Shown here piece after piece: positions 32,461 to 41,589 of a stretch of 64,000 nucleotides of DNA. Source of the stretch: Bacillus shivajii (lineage in GTDB: Bacteria > Bacillota > Bacilli > Bacillales > Salisediminibacteriaceae). Position 1 is the first letter of the stretch; the number at the start of each line of letters is the position of its first letter. The translations under genes and the position numbers were made by a program. The notes under the pieces were generated by a model. That model searched no databases. It saw only the letters and a program-made list of their open reading frames with translations, and was not told the DNA's origin. Where the stretch lies: positions 434,001 to 498,000 of the forward strand of contig NZ_CP084703.1 in assembly GCF_020519665.1 (NCBI RefSeq), in the 5' to 3' direction.

Positions 32461-33021
32461 TTATTTTTTCATATCAATTTTTTTTAATGTAGTTGTTGTG
32501 TCAGCAATTAAATAATTTGATCGCCCTAAGTATAGCGGTAATTGAAGTTTTTCGAAATCCGGTAAGCCACTCTCATTAAATTTGCTTTTGTCTTGGTGGA
32601 ACTTTCGAATGTTGCCGACAATCCAATCGTGATCACCATATGTATTGATATCGATAACTTCACATTCATAAGCGACATAGGCATCTTTAAGGATTGGTGC
32701 ACTGACCACGTCTCCTTCTATCCATTCGGCGCCAATCTCGCGAAACTTGTCCCCATCTTTTCCAGTGAGTTTCCCAGATCTTTCGATATAATGGGCATAC
32801 TCAGCCGGAACGAAGTTAATTGCGTAACCTTTGCTACCTTCGACTAAATGGTGAGTGAAGCGCTCTTCAGCAATTGCGACTCCATAGATCGGTGGATCAT
32901 AGGAAATGTATGAGTGCCATCCGGCAGCCATGATGTTTTGAACCCCTTCATGTTTTGCTGTTACGAGTGCGACAAGGCCTGGATAACAATGAAGCACTGT
33001 TTCATTTGTACTTTTTAACAT
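32461..33021 (-). CDS. Flavin reductase-like, FMN-binding split-barrel protein
   Basis: A 186-residue member of the flavin reductase/HpaC-like domain family. It starts HCYPGLVALVTAKHEGVQNIMAAGWHS, the segment that binds FMN, and contains PIYGVAIAEERFTHHLVEGS and FAINFVP-type motif GYAINFVPAEYAHYIERSGK. It is monocistronic with its own terminator. Family members reduce flavins with NAD(P)H or use bound FMN; the partner oxidase is not evident. RBS TGAAAGGAGTTCTACTGCA is acceptable. Confidence 0.85.
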   Translation of the reverse strand: MLKSTNETVLHCYPGLVALVTAKHEGVQNIMAAGWHSYISYDPPIYGVAIAEERFTHHLVEGSKGYAINFVPAEYAHYIERSGKLTGKDGDKFREIGAEWIEGDVVSAPILKDAYVAYECEVIDINTYGDHDWIVGNIRKFHQDKSKFNESGLPDFEKLQLPLYLGRSNYLIADTTTTLKKIDMKK

Positions 33022-33096
33022 TGCAGTAGAACTCCTTTCAAGTAAAAATTATTTTCCCCTCACGTGTATTATAAAACAATCGATATATTTGTGCAG

Positions 33097-33136
33097 AAAA
33101 AAAGGTTGTCCAACGTATGAAATACATTGGACAACC
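33097..33136 (-). terminator. Terminator of the GerMN lipoprotein gene
   Basis: Perfect stem GGTTGTCCAA / TTGGACAACC with a 13-nt loop. The minus-strand T-tract corresponds to AAAAAAA at 33097-33103. Confidence 0.85.
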
Positions 33137-33148
33137 GATAGCCATCAA

Positions 33149-33802
33149 TTATTCATGAAGCTCGTATTCTTCTGGAGAATTTGCTTCAATTGGTTCTGAT
33201 GCATCCATATGACCTAAGAATGTCTCAGGTGTTTCTTCATCTACTAAAATCATTGTTTGGTTAAACCCAAATTGCTCCATTACCATCGCGATTTGCTCAG
33301 TTAACATTAGCTCTCCTGAAGATCCTAAGTTAGCACCAAGGATGTCGTTACTGAATGAAATGTATGCAGTATCTCCTTCAAACGTAACAGATTGAACTTG
33401 TACACTGTCAGGTAAAAGGCCGATTAAGCTATCTGCATTTGGCCCTGCAACCCAAAGGTCCATCGCTTCTTTCGCTCCAGCTTCATTGTCTGTAACAGAA
33501 TAATCGGTTTCTAATCTATAAGTCGCCATTAATTGATCGTCAGCGAAATATAGTGAGAGGTTATCAATCATTGCAACGTCTTCTTCGGTTGCATCTTCCT
33601 CTTCTTCTGTCGCTTCACTTGACTCTGCTGTATCAACTTCACTGTTCTCATCGTCTTCTGTGCCGCTTTCGACTTCTTCATCTGTTGGTGAACCGGTTGT
33701 TTCATCTGCTGGGTCTTGCTCTTCTATATCGTCACCTTGACCACAAGCAGCTAGTACGAGAACAAAGCTTAAACTTAACAATAACCATTTCATTTTTTTC
33801 AT
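33149..33802 (-). CDS. GerMN domain lipoprotein
   Basis: A 217-residue exported lipoprotein: signal MKKMKWLLLSLSFVLVLAAC with the lipobox LAAC. An acidic, low-complexity linker follows (about residues 22-75, rich in Glu, Asp, Ser and Thr), then a GerMN domain (SLYFADDQLMATY, LLPDSVQVQSVTFEGDTAYI, LTEQIAMVMEQFGFNQ). GerMN domains occur in the germination protein GerM and in YpmQ-like cell-surface proteins. The start at 33802 follows AAAGGAAGTGATCATC. Acidic linkers are common in exported proteins of alkaliphiles. Confidence 0.87.
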   Translation of the reverse strand: MKKMKWLLLSLSFVLVLAACGQGDDIEEQDPADETTGSPTDEEVESGTEDDENSEVDTAESSEATEEEEDATEEDVAMIDNLSLYFADDQLMATYRLETDYSVTDNEAGAKEAMDLWVAGPNADSLIGLLPDSVQVQSVTFEGDTAYISFSNDILGANLGSSGELMLTEQIAMVMEQFGFNQTMILVDEETPETFLGHMDASEPIEANSPEEYELHE

Positions 33803-34863
33803 GATGATCACTTCCTTTTGTGAATATTCATTTTCTTAATCACTTAGTTAGTCGACTAATTCGAGTAGATGTTACAAATATAGCATGAAAAATATATGTG
33901 GAGTGCAAAAATCTAGAAATTATGTCGAAAGACTCACTTTAATATTAGCATCAAAAAGGATGGAAACCACCGAGATTCGATGTATGATAGTTTATAGAAC
34001 GAAATGAAGGGGGGGTTGAAGTGAAAAGTACAAAAGTTGGGCGAATCACTGCTGGTTTTTTCTTCATTTTATTAGGTGTTCTTTGGATTGTATCGAATGT
34101 AATAGGTGGGGAAATGGGTGCAATTATTTCATATATGTGGCCGATCTTGCTTATTGCTTTAGGGATTGAGTTTATTTATAAGTTAAAACATAAGGAAGAG
34201 GATCGACCATTATCTTTTGATGGCGGGCTAATTGCTTTCTTGTTTGTTGTCATGCTAATGATCAGCGGATTTTCTACCTTACAAAAATTAGGATTTACTG
34301 ATGTGTTCTCTTTTGTAGGAGGGGGCTATAACACATCGATAACAATTGAAGAAACATTTGCATCAACATCAGATTTAGAAGAGATTCTCTTTCAAATTCC
34401 AAACGCAAATATCACTGTTGAAGGAGTCGAAGGAGACGTGATTACTTTAACGGGCGATGTGAAATCGAATCACAATCATGTTGATGATTTAAAGGTGGCT
34501 TATGAAGAAGCTTTATCAATTGAACATTCCGAAGAAAAATTTTATTATACGATTTCTCAGACAAGTGTTTCATCATGGTTTTCTAGTTCTAATAATGTTT
34601 TTATTGATTTTAAAATTTTTGTACCAAAGTCTGCAAATCTAAATATTGATGTTACAAATGGAAAGGTTAGTGTGGAATCGATACAGCGTGACGTTCAGGT
34701 TCATACAACAAATGGAGAGGTAAATGTAAAAGAAGTCGAAGGAAATATAGAAGTACAAAGCACGAATGCGAAGTTAATAATTGCTGATATTGGCGGTCAA
34801 CTACATGCCGTTACGACGAATGGAAAAATTGAAGTCGATGAAGTATTTGGAGATGTATTTGTT

Positions 34864-36252
34864 GGTTCTATACTGAATGTTGTGGTCACCCTTATCGGAT
34901 CAATGTTTCTCTTTGATCTAAAAAAAGACAAAAAAATAGCACCCAATTCTCTCTTTTTGTTAACCTTGAGTTACCACACAAAAAGAAACAAGGAGAGAAT
35001 TAAGGTGCAACTAGATTTTATCACAAAGTTATTAGGGATTAAAGACAAGCATGTATTCGTATTTGATTCAGGAGAAGAAGAACAGTGCTTTTGGTTTGAA
35101 CTTCATAGCGAAGTCCGAAAACAAAAGTGCCCAAAATGTAAAGAGAAGACAAAGCGAATCCATGGATATAGAATGCAATCGATTCAAGGAGCTCAGATAG
35201 CAGAGAAAAAGGTTTACTTACAATTAAGGAAACGCAGATATCGTTGTATGAACTGTGGCCATGCATTTTTTGAGAAGTTATCTTTTCTAGATAAATACCA
35301 ACGACATACATCAATGCTTGCTCAAGAAGCGTTATCCTTATGTTCTGAAATGAGTTTTACACACGCAGCTAGAATCTCAGGAATGAGTACGAATCGTTAC
35401 CTCCGCCTATTTGACAAACGGAAGATAACTGTAAACAAAGTCCTTCCAAGAGCGATTGCGATTGATGAGTTTAAGGGAGATGCAGGTAAAGAAAAGTACC
35501 AAACTGTGATCGTTGATGTAGAAAATCGACATATCATTGATATATTACCGGATCGAAAAGTGAAAACGATTGAAAATTACTTTAAAGAATGCGACACCGG
35601 TAAGGTAGAGATCGTTGTTATAGACTTATCCAAAGCATTTAAAGAAGCAGTACGTAGACAATTAGGGAGTCCACTAATCATAGCTGATCGGTTTCATTTC
35701 ATGCGTCACGGGTACTGGGCATTTGATGAAGTGCGACGTGAACTACAGAATGAGTTACAAAAAGACCCTCGTATTAAGCTTAAACGATGTAAAGAACTCT
35801 TATGGAAGTCACCTGAAAAGCTTGATGAGAAAGGCAAAGCGAAGGTAGAAAAGCTATTACAAGCACACCCACAGTTAAGACAGGCATATGAAGTGAAAAA
35901 TGCGCTAGACCAATGGTTTAAACAGAGTACACCAGAGAATGCGAAAGTTGGTTTAGAAGCATGGTATACCTTTGTGGAAGAGTCCGGCATTCCTTCATTT
36001 CAAAGGGTAGTAAAAATGTTTAAGAGATGGCAAACAGAGATCCTCCAATCGTTTATGTATCCTTATAACAATGGCTACATTGAAGGTGTGAATAATACAA
36101 CGAAAGTAACGAAGAGGATGTCATATGGAATTAAAAGCTTTGAGAGATTACGAATGAAGATTTTGTGGAGACAAATGGTTAGATCCCATGCGGTTTACCG
36201 CATGGGTAGAGAGAATTGGGAATTTCTGCACCACAACAATTGACAGAGAGCC
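34864..36252 (+). mobile_element. ISL3-family insertion sequence (1389 bp) with 8-bp target duplication
   Basis: The left end GGTTCTATACTGAATGTTGTGGT is shown here only by its first bases GGTTCTATACTGAATG; it pairs imperfectly (17 of 23) with the right end, which reads GGCTCTCTGTCAATTG inward. Ends of the GGCTCT type and 8-bp duplications are ISL3 hallmarks. The flanks carry an exact duplication, TATTTGTT at 34856-34863 and 36253-36260. Intact duplication and intact transposase suggest a recent, possibly active insertion. Confidence 0.93.
35005..36243 (+). CDS. ISL3-family transposase
   Basis: A 412-residue transposase starting at GTG 35005 after AAGGAGAGAATTAAG. It has the ISL3 zinc-finger region (KCPKCKEKTKRIHGY, RYRCMNCGHAFFE), a helix-turn-helix around 95-125, and the DDE core: AIDEFKG (first Asp), VVIDLSKAFK with LIIADRFHFMRH (second Asp region), and the C-terminal Glu in NGYIEGVNNTTKV. 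It is in frame with the interrupted host gene, so a fused 740-codon frame exists; the internal GTG/RBS makes independent translation likely. Confidence 0.94.
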   Translation: MQLDFITKLLGIKDKHVFVFDSGEEEQCFWFELHSEVRKQKCPKCKEKTKRIHGYRMQSIQGAQIAEKKVYLQLRKRRYRCMNCGHAFFEKLSFLDKYQRHTSMLAQEALSLCSEMSFTHAARISGMSTNRYLRLFDKRKITVNKVLPRAIAIDEFKGDAGKEKYQTVIVDVENRHIIDILPDRKVKTIENYFKECDTGKVEIVVIDLSKAFKEAVRRQLGSPLIIADRFHFMRHGYWAFDEVRRELQNELQKDPRIKLKRCKELLWKSPEKLDEKGKAKVEKLLQAHPQLRQAYEVKNALDQWFKQSTPENAKVGLEAWYTFVEESGIPSFQRVVKMFKRWQTEILQSFMYPYNNGYIEGVNNTTKVTKRMSYGIKSFERLRMKILWRQMVRSHAVYRMGRENWEFLHHNN

Positions 36253-36544
36253 TATTTGTTCGAGGAACAAATGGTGCGATTGACATAACTAGTAGCTATG
36301 TTGGCGGGGAGTGGGAAGTCAGGACAACCAACGGAAGGATTAGAGTCAATCTTCCAAGACAAATAGATGCTGTGATTGATGCTGAAACGAACAATGGTAA
36401 GGTGAGTGGGAATATCCCTTGGGTAAGGGAGTATGAAGGGCGTATCATTAAAGAGAATTCACAAGGCAGTTCTACACTTGGTGATGGGGTACATTACATT
36501 AAACTGAGAGGGAGTAACGGATCGATTCAAGTTAACCACAAGTA

Positions 36545-36584
36545 AAAAGGAGTCACTCGGATGAAATGCGAGTGACTCCTTTTC
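36545..36584. terminator. Bidirectional terminator
   Basis: Perfect 14-bp stem AAAGGAGTCACTCG / CGAGTGACTCCTTT between the interrupted LiaF-like gene and the convergent opuAC. Confidence 0.85.
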
Positions 36585-36613
36585 TATATTGTTATAAAGG
36601 GGAATAACAAATC

Positions 36614-37558
36614 TTATTGTAAATCTTCAATTGAATCGATATCCATATACGCCGGAACAACTAGACCAACTTTTGCACCATCTAAGTTTTCACCTAAATC
36701 TACAATATCGTCACCATAATCTTCAACTAAGTGTGCGTGTGTTGCAGGCAACCATGCAGCAACCATTGCGTCTGCTTCACCAGATGCAACAGCTTGGAAC
36801 ATGAAGTTTGCTTCAAGTGGAGTAATTGTTACATCATATCCTAAGTCTTCAAGAACAGCTGCCATCATGTTTGTAGATGCGATTTCAGAATCCCAAGCAA
36901 CAAATACTAGTTCAATAGAATCGCCATCAACAGTGTCAACGCCTTCAGTCCACTCAGCAACAGTGTCTTGGTTATTGTCTACCCATTCGCGAGCAGCTTC
37001 AGCGTCACCTTGACCTTCTTCGATTGCCATCATAATTTCACCCATGTCTTCTTCTGTCCAATAGAAGTTTTCAAGAACTTGGTAAGCAGATGGGTGTTCT
37101 TCTTCTAACCCTTCACGAGCGAATGTGTTGATAAATTCAGCATCACCGAATACTCCTTCAGGATCTTCTAGGTACTTTAAGTCATATGCAGCGAACTTCC
37201 AGTGTGGAGTCCAGCCAGTTACGATGATTGGCTCTTCGTTTTCATAAGCGTCTCCAAGTGCTTGAGTCATTGCAGCATCAGAGCTTGCAGATACGTTCCA
37301 ATCTTCAAGACCATAAACTTCTAACATATCATCAGCAGCAGCCATGATTCCAGCACCAGCGTCAATACCAGTGATTGTGTAGTCTAACTCTTCACCTACA
37401 TTTGTTTCTGCAGTGTCTTCACCATTTTCTTCTGTAGTATCTTCTCCACCAGCATTTTCATCAATGTCAGTAGTGTCTCCCTCATCATCTGCGCCACAGC
37501 CGGCTGCGATAAGAGTCAGTGATAAACCTGTAATTAAACCAAACTTTTTAAGTGTCAA
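36614..37558 (-). CDS. opuAC: Glycine betaine-binding lipoprotein OpuAC
   Basis: A 314-residue substrate-binding lipoprotein of the OpuA ABC importer. The signal ends in LIAAGC, followed by an acidic linker of about 35 residues, absent in this form from B. subtilis. The binding domain has TITGIDAGAGIMAAADD, ITGWTPHWKFAAYDLKYLEDP with aromatic betaine-cage residues, and VAWDSEIASTN. It ends VVPAYMDIDSIEDLQ, as B. subtilis OpuAC does, so it is full length. Third gene of opuAA-AB-AC, 125 bp after opuAB. Confidence 0.95.
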   Translation of the reverse strand: MTLKKFGLITGLSLTLIAAGCGADDEGDTTDIDENAGGEDTTEENGEDTAETNVGEELDYTITGIDAGAGIMAAADDMLEVYGLEDWNVSASSDAAMTQALGDAYENEEPIIVTGWTPHWKFAAYDLKYLEDPEGVFGDAEFINTFAREGLEEEHPSAYQVLENFYWTEEDMGEIMMAIEEGQGDAEAAREWVDNNQDTVAEWTEGVDTVDGDSIELVFVAWDSEIASTNMMAAVLEDLGYDVTITPLEANFMFQAVASGEADAMVAAWLPATHAHLVEDYGDDIVDLGENLDGAKVGLVVPAYMDIDSIEDLQ

Positions 37559-37683
37559 AATTGACCTCTCCTTTTTTCTCCATTTTTATATATACTCCTT
37601 TTTTTAGAAGCTCTGTTAATCAAAATAGTTCAATTTCTATGGATAACAGAGCTTTTTAAAAAAGGGGAAAAACATCATAGTAA

Positions 37684-38574
37684 TTATCGTTGAGTGTTTA
37701 TTGCTTGTGTTAAGCGGTCAAGAATAATCGCTAAAATAACAAGACAAATTCCCGCCTCAAATCCCATCGCGATATCGTTACGCCCAACGGCATAATATAC
37801 TTGACGGCCAATTCCGTCTGTTCCGATCATCGCTGCGATAACAACCATCGATAGAGCAAGCATAATTGTTTGGTTCACACCAGCCATGATTGTTGTTTTT
37901 GCCATTGGCAACTGTACTTTAAATAGTTTTTGTGCGCCAGTTGATCCGAACGCATCAGATGCTTCAATAATTTCAGTTGAAACTTGACGAATACCTAAGT
38001 TCGTTAACCTTACAACAGGAGGCATTGCGAAAATAACAGAAGCAACTACCCCTGGAACGATACCAATACTGAAAAATGCAACTGCCGGAATTAAGTACAC
38101 AAATGCTGGCATTGTCTGCATAAAGTCTAATATTGGTGTAACAATTCTTTGGACGATATTATTCTTTGCCATCCAGATACCAACAGGGATACCGAAGATG
38201 ACAGAAATTAATGTTGCTGTAATAACGAGGGATAACGTTAAGATGAGATCATCCCAATAACCAATACTTTCAATAAGGAGTAACCCGAAAAATACGAGAA
38301 TAGGTAACCCATATGAACCTTGATTTTTTGTGAGCTTATACGCAACTCCAGTTAACACTAAAATAAAAATAATTGGAGGGATAAGCGCAAAGAAATTAGT
38401 AAATACGTTCACAGATATGAATTCAATCAATGAACGGATATTTTGAAAAATAAAATCAGCGTTTCTCAACCAATCTACGAAACTTTCAATCCAACTACCA
38501 AACTCTAATCTAGGTAAGAAATCTAGTAAGCCATCAAACCATGCATAAATATTTTCATACCACCAATCAAGCAT
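37684..38574 (-). CDS. opuAB: Glycine betaine ABC transporter permease OpuAB
   Basis: A 296-residue inner membrane permease with about seven hydrophobic segments. The cytosolic coupling (EAA) loop is EASDAFGSTGAQKLFKVQLP, and MPPVVRLTNLGIRQV precedes it, as in ProW/OpuAB. It overlaps the ATPase gene by 8 bp, showing translational coupling. The 109-bp gap before opuAC contains GCTCTGTTAA...AACAGAGC, a hairpin (about 37610-37653) that may attenuate or process the message so that opuAC is expressed differently. Confidence 0.95.
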   Translation of the reverse strand: MLDWWYENIYAWFDGLLDFLPRLEFGSWIESFVDWLRNADFIFQNIRSLIEFISVNVFTNFFALIPPIIFILVLTGVAYKLTKNQGSYGLPILVFFGLLLIESIGYWDDLILTLSLVITATLISVIFGIPVGIWMAKNNIVQRIVTPILDFMQTMPAFVYLIPAVAFFSIGIVPGVVASVIFAMPPVVRLTNLGIRQVSTEIIEASDAFGSTGAQKLFKVQLPMAKTTIMAGVNQTIMLALSMVVIAAMIGTDGIGRQVYYAVGRNDIAMGFEAGICLVILAIILDRLTQAINTQR

Positions 38575-39772
38575 TGCCGTTCACCTCATTTCCCGATAGC
38601 GCAGAAAGAACTGTGCTTCGAATAATAATTCCATGTAATTTCTTGTTGTCATCAATGACGGCAATTGGTACAGAAGAAGTTGATGCTGTTTCAAACAACT
38701 CAGCCATCGGTGTATCCATCTTCACTGATGGTACATCTGTATTCACTAATGGAGTGATGTCTGTTTCGTTTTCTTTTACAGCTTTTGAAACATCATCTGC
38801 GTGCACAATCCCCATCAGTTCACGATTTCTTTTAACGACATAAATACTCGAGATACCTCCATCTCTCATACGTTGCATCGCTACACGAGGGCCGTCTTTT
38901 TCAACATTGACTGTTTCTGGACGAACCATAATATTTTCAGCCGTAAATACTTTAGAGCGGTCCACATCTTCAACGAACTTCTCGACATATTCGTTCGCAG
39001 GGTTCGTCAAAATTTCTTCTGGTGTACCGATTTGAACAATGGCACCGTCTTTCATAATTGTAATGCGATCTCCAATACGAAGTGCTTCGTCTAAGTCATG
39101 TGTAATGAAGATGATTGTTTTTTTCATTGTTTCTTGAAGGTCTAATAATTCATCTTGCATATCTTTACGAATCAATGGGTCTAAAGCAGAGAATGCCTCA
39201 TCCATTAATAAGATGTCAGGATCATTTGCCAGTGCTCTTGCTAGACCAACACGCTGTTGCATTCCACCTGATAATTGATCCGGATACTGTTCTTCATATC
39301 CTTTAAGACCAACAAGTTCTAGCGAAGATAAAGCTTTTTCGCGTCTTTCACTACTAGCAACACCTTGAACTTCCAAGCCGTATTCAACATTACTTAAAAT
39401 TGTACGGAATGGAAATAAACCGAACTTTTGGAAGACCATACTCATTTTTTTACGGCGAACTTCTCTTAGCTCGCTGTCACTCATACTTGCTAAGTCCTCT
39501 CCATCTACCCATACACTCCCTGCGGTTGGATCAATGAGACGATTTAACAATCGGACGAGTGTTGATTTACCACTTCCGGAAAGTCCCATAATAACGAAGA
39601 TTTCACCATCTTCGACTTCAAAGGATGCTTTATTAACTCCAACTGTATTACCAGCTTCTTTTAGGATTTCTTCCTTTGATTTGTTTTGCTCTAATAGTTT
39701 CAGAGCATTTTTCGGACGTCTACCGAATACTTTCGTTAAATTCTCGACTTTAATTTTAGCCAATATAGCCAC
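38567..39772 (-). CDS. opuAA: Glycine betaine ABC transporter ATPase OpuAA, with CBS domains
   Basis: A 401-residue ATPase. Walker A is GLSGSGKST, the signature LSGGMQQRVGLARAL, Walker B ILLMDEAFSALD, and the switch His lies in FITHDLDEA. Two CBS motifs occupy about residues 280-395 (ISSIYVVKRNRELMGIVHADD; SSVPIAVIDDNKKLHGIIIRS). In OpuA-type importers CBS pairs sense ionic strength and gate transport. The start MAILAKIKVENLTKVFG follows GAGGTGGCTATATTGG. It is the first gene of the operon. Confidence 0.95.
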   Translation of the reverse strand: MAILAKIKVENLTKVFGRRPKNALKLLEQNKSKEEILKEAGNTVGVNKASFEVEDGEIFVIMGLSGSGKSTLVRLLNRLIDPTAGSVWVDGEDLASMSDSELREVRRKKMSMVFQKFGLFPFRTILSNVEYGLEVQGVASSERREKALSSLELVGLKGYEEQYPDQLSGGMQQRVGLARALANDPDILLMDEAFSALDPLIRKDMQDELLDLQETMKKTIIFITHDLDEALRIGDRITIMKDGAIVQIGTPEEILTNPANEYVEKFVEDVDRSKVFTAENIMVRPETVNVEKDGPRVAMQRMRDGGISSIYVVKRNRELMGIVHADDVSKAVKENETDITPLVNTDVPSVKMDTPMAELFETASTSSVPIAVIDDNKKLHGIIIRSTVLSALSGNEVNGNA

Positions 39773-40061
39773 CTCAATTTTTTACTTTTGCAAATAACGT
39801 GCTGTTTGAGCTTTTGTTTTAGTTATTTCGCTCTAAGTAATTCGACCTTTTATACTATAAATGTTAAATAAAATAAAATCAAACAGTATATATCCTTTGT
39901 TTTGTACTTAAAGTTCGTTCAGAAAAAACTGTACGGAAGTTATAAACAAGATACTACAATATCCTCCAAATTCCTCTTAATTCGTATACCATCTTCGACT
40001 TTCATTATTAGTATGGGATTTGCTACGATTTTAAATAGTAGAAGTAGGAGGAGGTTCGCAT
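39773..40061. other. Control region between opuA and the GbsR-type regulator gene
   Basis: About 290 bp between divergent genes, expected to hold both promoters and the GbsR-type operator. A single -10-like ATACTATAAATG region is visible near 39850 on the minus side. I cannot assign an operator sequence with confidence. Confidence 0.45.
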
Positions 40062-40622
40062 ATGACGAGCGAACGAAAATATTACAGTGACTATGAGAAA
40101 TTAGAGAGTGCACGCAATCGTTTTATTACTGAAATTGCTAATAATGTTCATTTGTATGATATAACGTCTTCGGCAGGACGATTATATGGGACGGTGTTTT
40201 TTTCAGAGTCACCAATGACATTAGATGATATGAGTAAAGCGTTAGCAATGAGTAAAACGAGTATGAGCACAGGAATTCGTGCGCTAACTGAGGCGAATAT
40301 GGTAGAAAGAGTTTGGGAGAAAGGGAACAGGAAAGACTTATACAAAGCTGAAGAAGATTGGTATAAGTCATTTTCAAACGTCTTTATTACGAGATGGCGA
40401 AATGCAACAGAGAGTAATATGAAGGCGATCGAAGATACAAAAGTGCTATTAATGGAGTTAAAAGAAACTACTACATATGAAAAGATTGAGGAAAAAGTAG
40501 TTCTGGATTTAGAAAAATTGAGTGGTGCCGAAGCTTATTACGAATGGCTGAATGAAGTTATTGCAATGTTTGAAACGGGAGAAATCTTCGATATAGTTCC
40601 GAAAAAAACACCCAAATCATAA
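40062..40622 (+). CDS. GbsR/OpcR family transcriptional regulator
   Basis: A 186-residue MarR-fold regulator of the GbsR type. The central helix-turn-helix (PMTLDDMSKALAMSKTSMSTGIRAL), the wing (MVERVWEKGNRKDLYKAE) and the C-terminal helical effector/dimer region are visible. Such proteins repress osmoprotectant uptake or choline-to-betaine genes. Here the gene is divergent from opuA, so betaine- or choline-responsive control of opuA is likely. RBS GTAGGAGGAGGTTCGCAT is very strong. Confidence 0.9.
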   Translation: MTSERKYYSDYEKLESARNRFITEIANNVHLYDITSSAGRLYGTVFFSESPMTLDDMSKALAMSKTSMSTGIRALTEANMVERVWEKGNRKDLYKAEEDWYKSFSNVFITRWRNATESNMKAIEDTKVLLMELKETTTYEKIEEKVVLDLEKLSGAEAYYEWLNEVIAMFETGEIFDIVPKKTPKS

Positions 40623-40624
40623 TC

Positions 40625-40667
40625 AAAAGCTGTAGCAATGGAAACATCATTTGCTACAGCTTTTTTA
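40625..40667 (+). terminator. Terminator after the GbsR-type gene
   Basis: Stem AAAAGCTGTAGCAA / TTGCTACAGCTTTT, followed by TTA. Confidence 0.85.
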
Positions 40668-40789
40668 CTATTTACAAACCGACATAAAAAAGAGTAAATT
40701 TTCGTATTTTATCTTGGTGTCGTACTTAAAGCATTATTTATTTGCTATAATATAAGAGAAACAAAGGTAAAAGGGAGAGAATACGGCAT

Positions 40790-40876
40790 ATGAAAAATTA
40801 TCAATTAGCCTTGATACTGCTAGTTATCGGCTTTATCGGAGGGGCTTTATACTGGGTTTGGGTATTTACAAAATAA
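40790..40876 (+). CDS. 28-residue single-pass membrane peptide
   Basis: A small frame with RBS AAAGGGAGAGAATACGGCAT: MKNYQ, then LALILLVIGFIGGALYWVWV, then FTK. One transmembrane helix flanked by Lys at both ends fills nearly the whole peptide. A TATAAT-like box (GCTATAATATAAG, near 40745) lies upstream. I do not recognise a family, but the codon use and RBS are convincing. Confidence 0.6.
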   Translation: MKNYQLALILLVIGFIGGALYWVWVFTK

Positions 40877-40988
40877 CGGTTCGTTGTCTCTATCATTAAG
40901 ATCGTTGCAACTTCTTCACATATATAATTTGGATGATTTTATAAAAGCCAATGTTTTTTCATGAAAAGAAAAAACTTGGTTTTTCTAT

Positions 40989-41015
40989 TGTAACTTATAC
41001 ATTTCAAATAACGAC
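40989..41015 (+). promoter_or_regulatory. ECF (SigX-type) promoter of sigX
   Basis: TGTAAC, 17 nt, CGAC. This spacing and both boxes match the B. subtilis SigX/SigW-type consensus and imply autoregulation, 29 bp before the GTG start. Confidence 0.75.
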
Positions 41016-41043
41016 AAAGTAATTAAATAGGGGAGGGAAACAC

Positions 41044-41589
41044 GTGAGAGAGGAATTTGAGCGGTTATATGAAACTTACCATCACAAACTATTTAACTAT
41101 ATCTTTTATATGGTAAGAAGCCGCGAAGTTGCAGAAGAATTAGTGCAAGAAGTATATATTAAAGTGCTGAATTCCTATGAAAATTATGAAGGGAGAAGCA
41201 GTGAAAAGACTTGGCTATATTCTGTAGCAAAGCATGTTGGGATAGATTGGATAAGAAAACAGAGTCGCCAAAAGCGGAAGTGGGAAGGGCAAGAATTCGA
41301 ATGGAGTGAACGAGAATTTGAAGTTTATGACTTAGCTCCGTTACCTGAAGAAATTCTTGTTCAAAAAGATGAAATGCAACAAGTATATAAAAGCCTCGCT
41401 AAGTGTACAGAGGACCAACAACAAGTCATTTTATTGCGTTATATTGAATCATTAAGTATAACGGAAACGGCTGAAGTCCTTAGCTGGACGGAAAGTAAAG
41501 TGAAAACAACACAACACCGTGCGCTTAAAGCATTAAAGAAATACGCAGAAGACAGTGATATAGAACATGAAAAGGAGGTAAGCCAATGA
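41044..41589 (+). CDS. sigX: ECF sigma factor, SigX-like
   Basis: A 181-residue ECF sigma factor. Region 2 is LYETYHHKLFNYIFYMVRS...ELVQEVYIKVLNSY with the GRSSEKTWLYSVAKHVGIDWIR signature, strikingly like B. subtilis SigX. Region 4 is LAKCTEDQQQVILLRYIESLS...EVLSWTESKVKTTQHRALK. It starts at GTG after GGGGAGGGAAACAC. An ECF promoter precedes it and an anti-sigma gene overlaps by 4 bp. SigX controls cell-surface charge and antimicrobial-peptide resistance in Bacillus. Confidence 0.94.
   Translation: MREEFERLYETYHHKLFNYIFYMVRSREVAEELVQEVYIKVLNSYENYEGRSSEKTWLYSVAKHVGIDWIRKQSRQKRKWEGQEFEWSEREFEVYDLAPLPEEILVQKDEMQQVYKSLAKCTEDQQQVILLRYIESLSITETAEVLSWTESKVKTTQHRALKALKKYAEDSDIEHEKEVSQ

Larger units (their letters stand above)
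34021..36545 (+). pseudogene. LiaF/DUF4097-like membrane protein gene, disrupted by an ISL3-family element
   Basis: Coding sequence 34021-34863 continues exactly in frame at 36261-36545 once the IS (34864-36252) and one 8-bp target duplication are removed, giving 375 residues. The N-terminus has hydrophobic segments (FFFILLGVLWIVSNVIGG, MWPILLIALGIEFIYKL, GLIAFLFVVMLMISGF) like LiaI/LiaF proteins. The rest is a DUF4097-like beta-repeat region with recurring TTNGKIEV, TTNGEVNV and TNGRIRV units. Related proteins respond to envelope stress. The insertion separates the last ~95 residues, so function is probably lost; the upstream part reads on into the IS without a stop. Confidence 0.9.

Noticed and set aside
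34021-36243. A genuine 740-residue fusion protein
   Set aside because: The frame crosses the left end of an IS element with a clear 8-bp target duplication; it is an accident of insertion.
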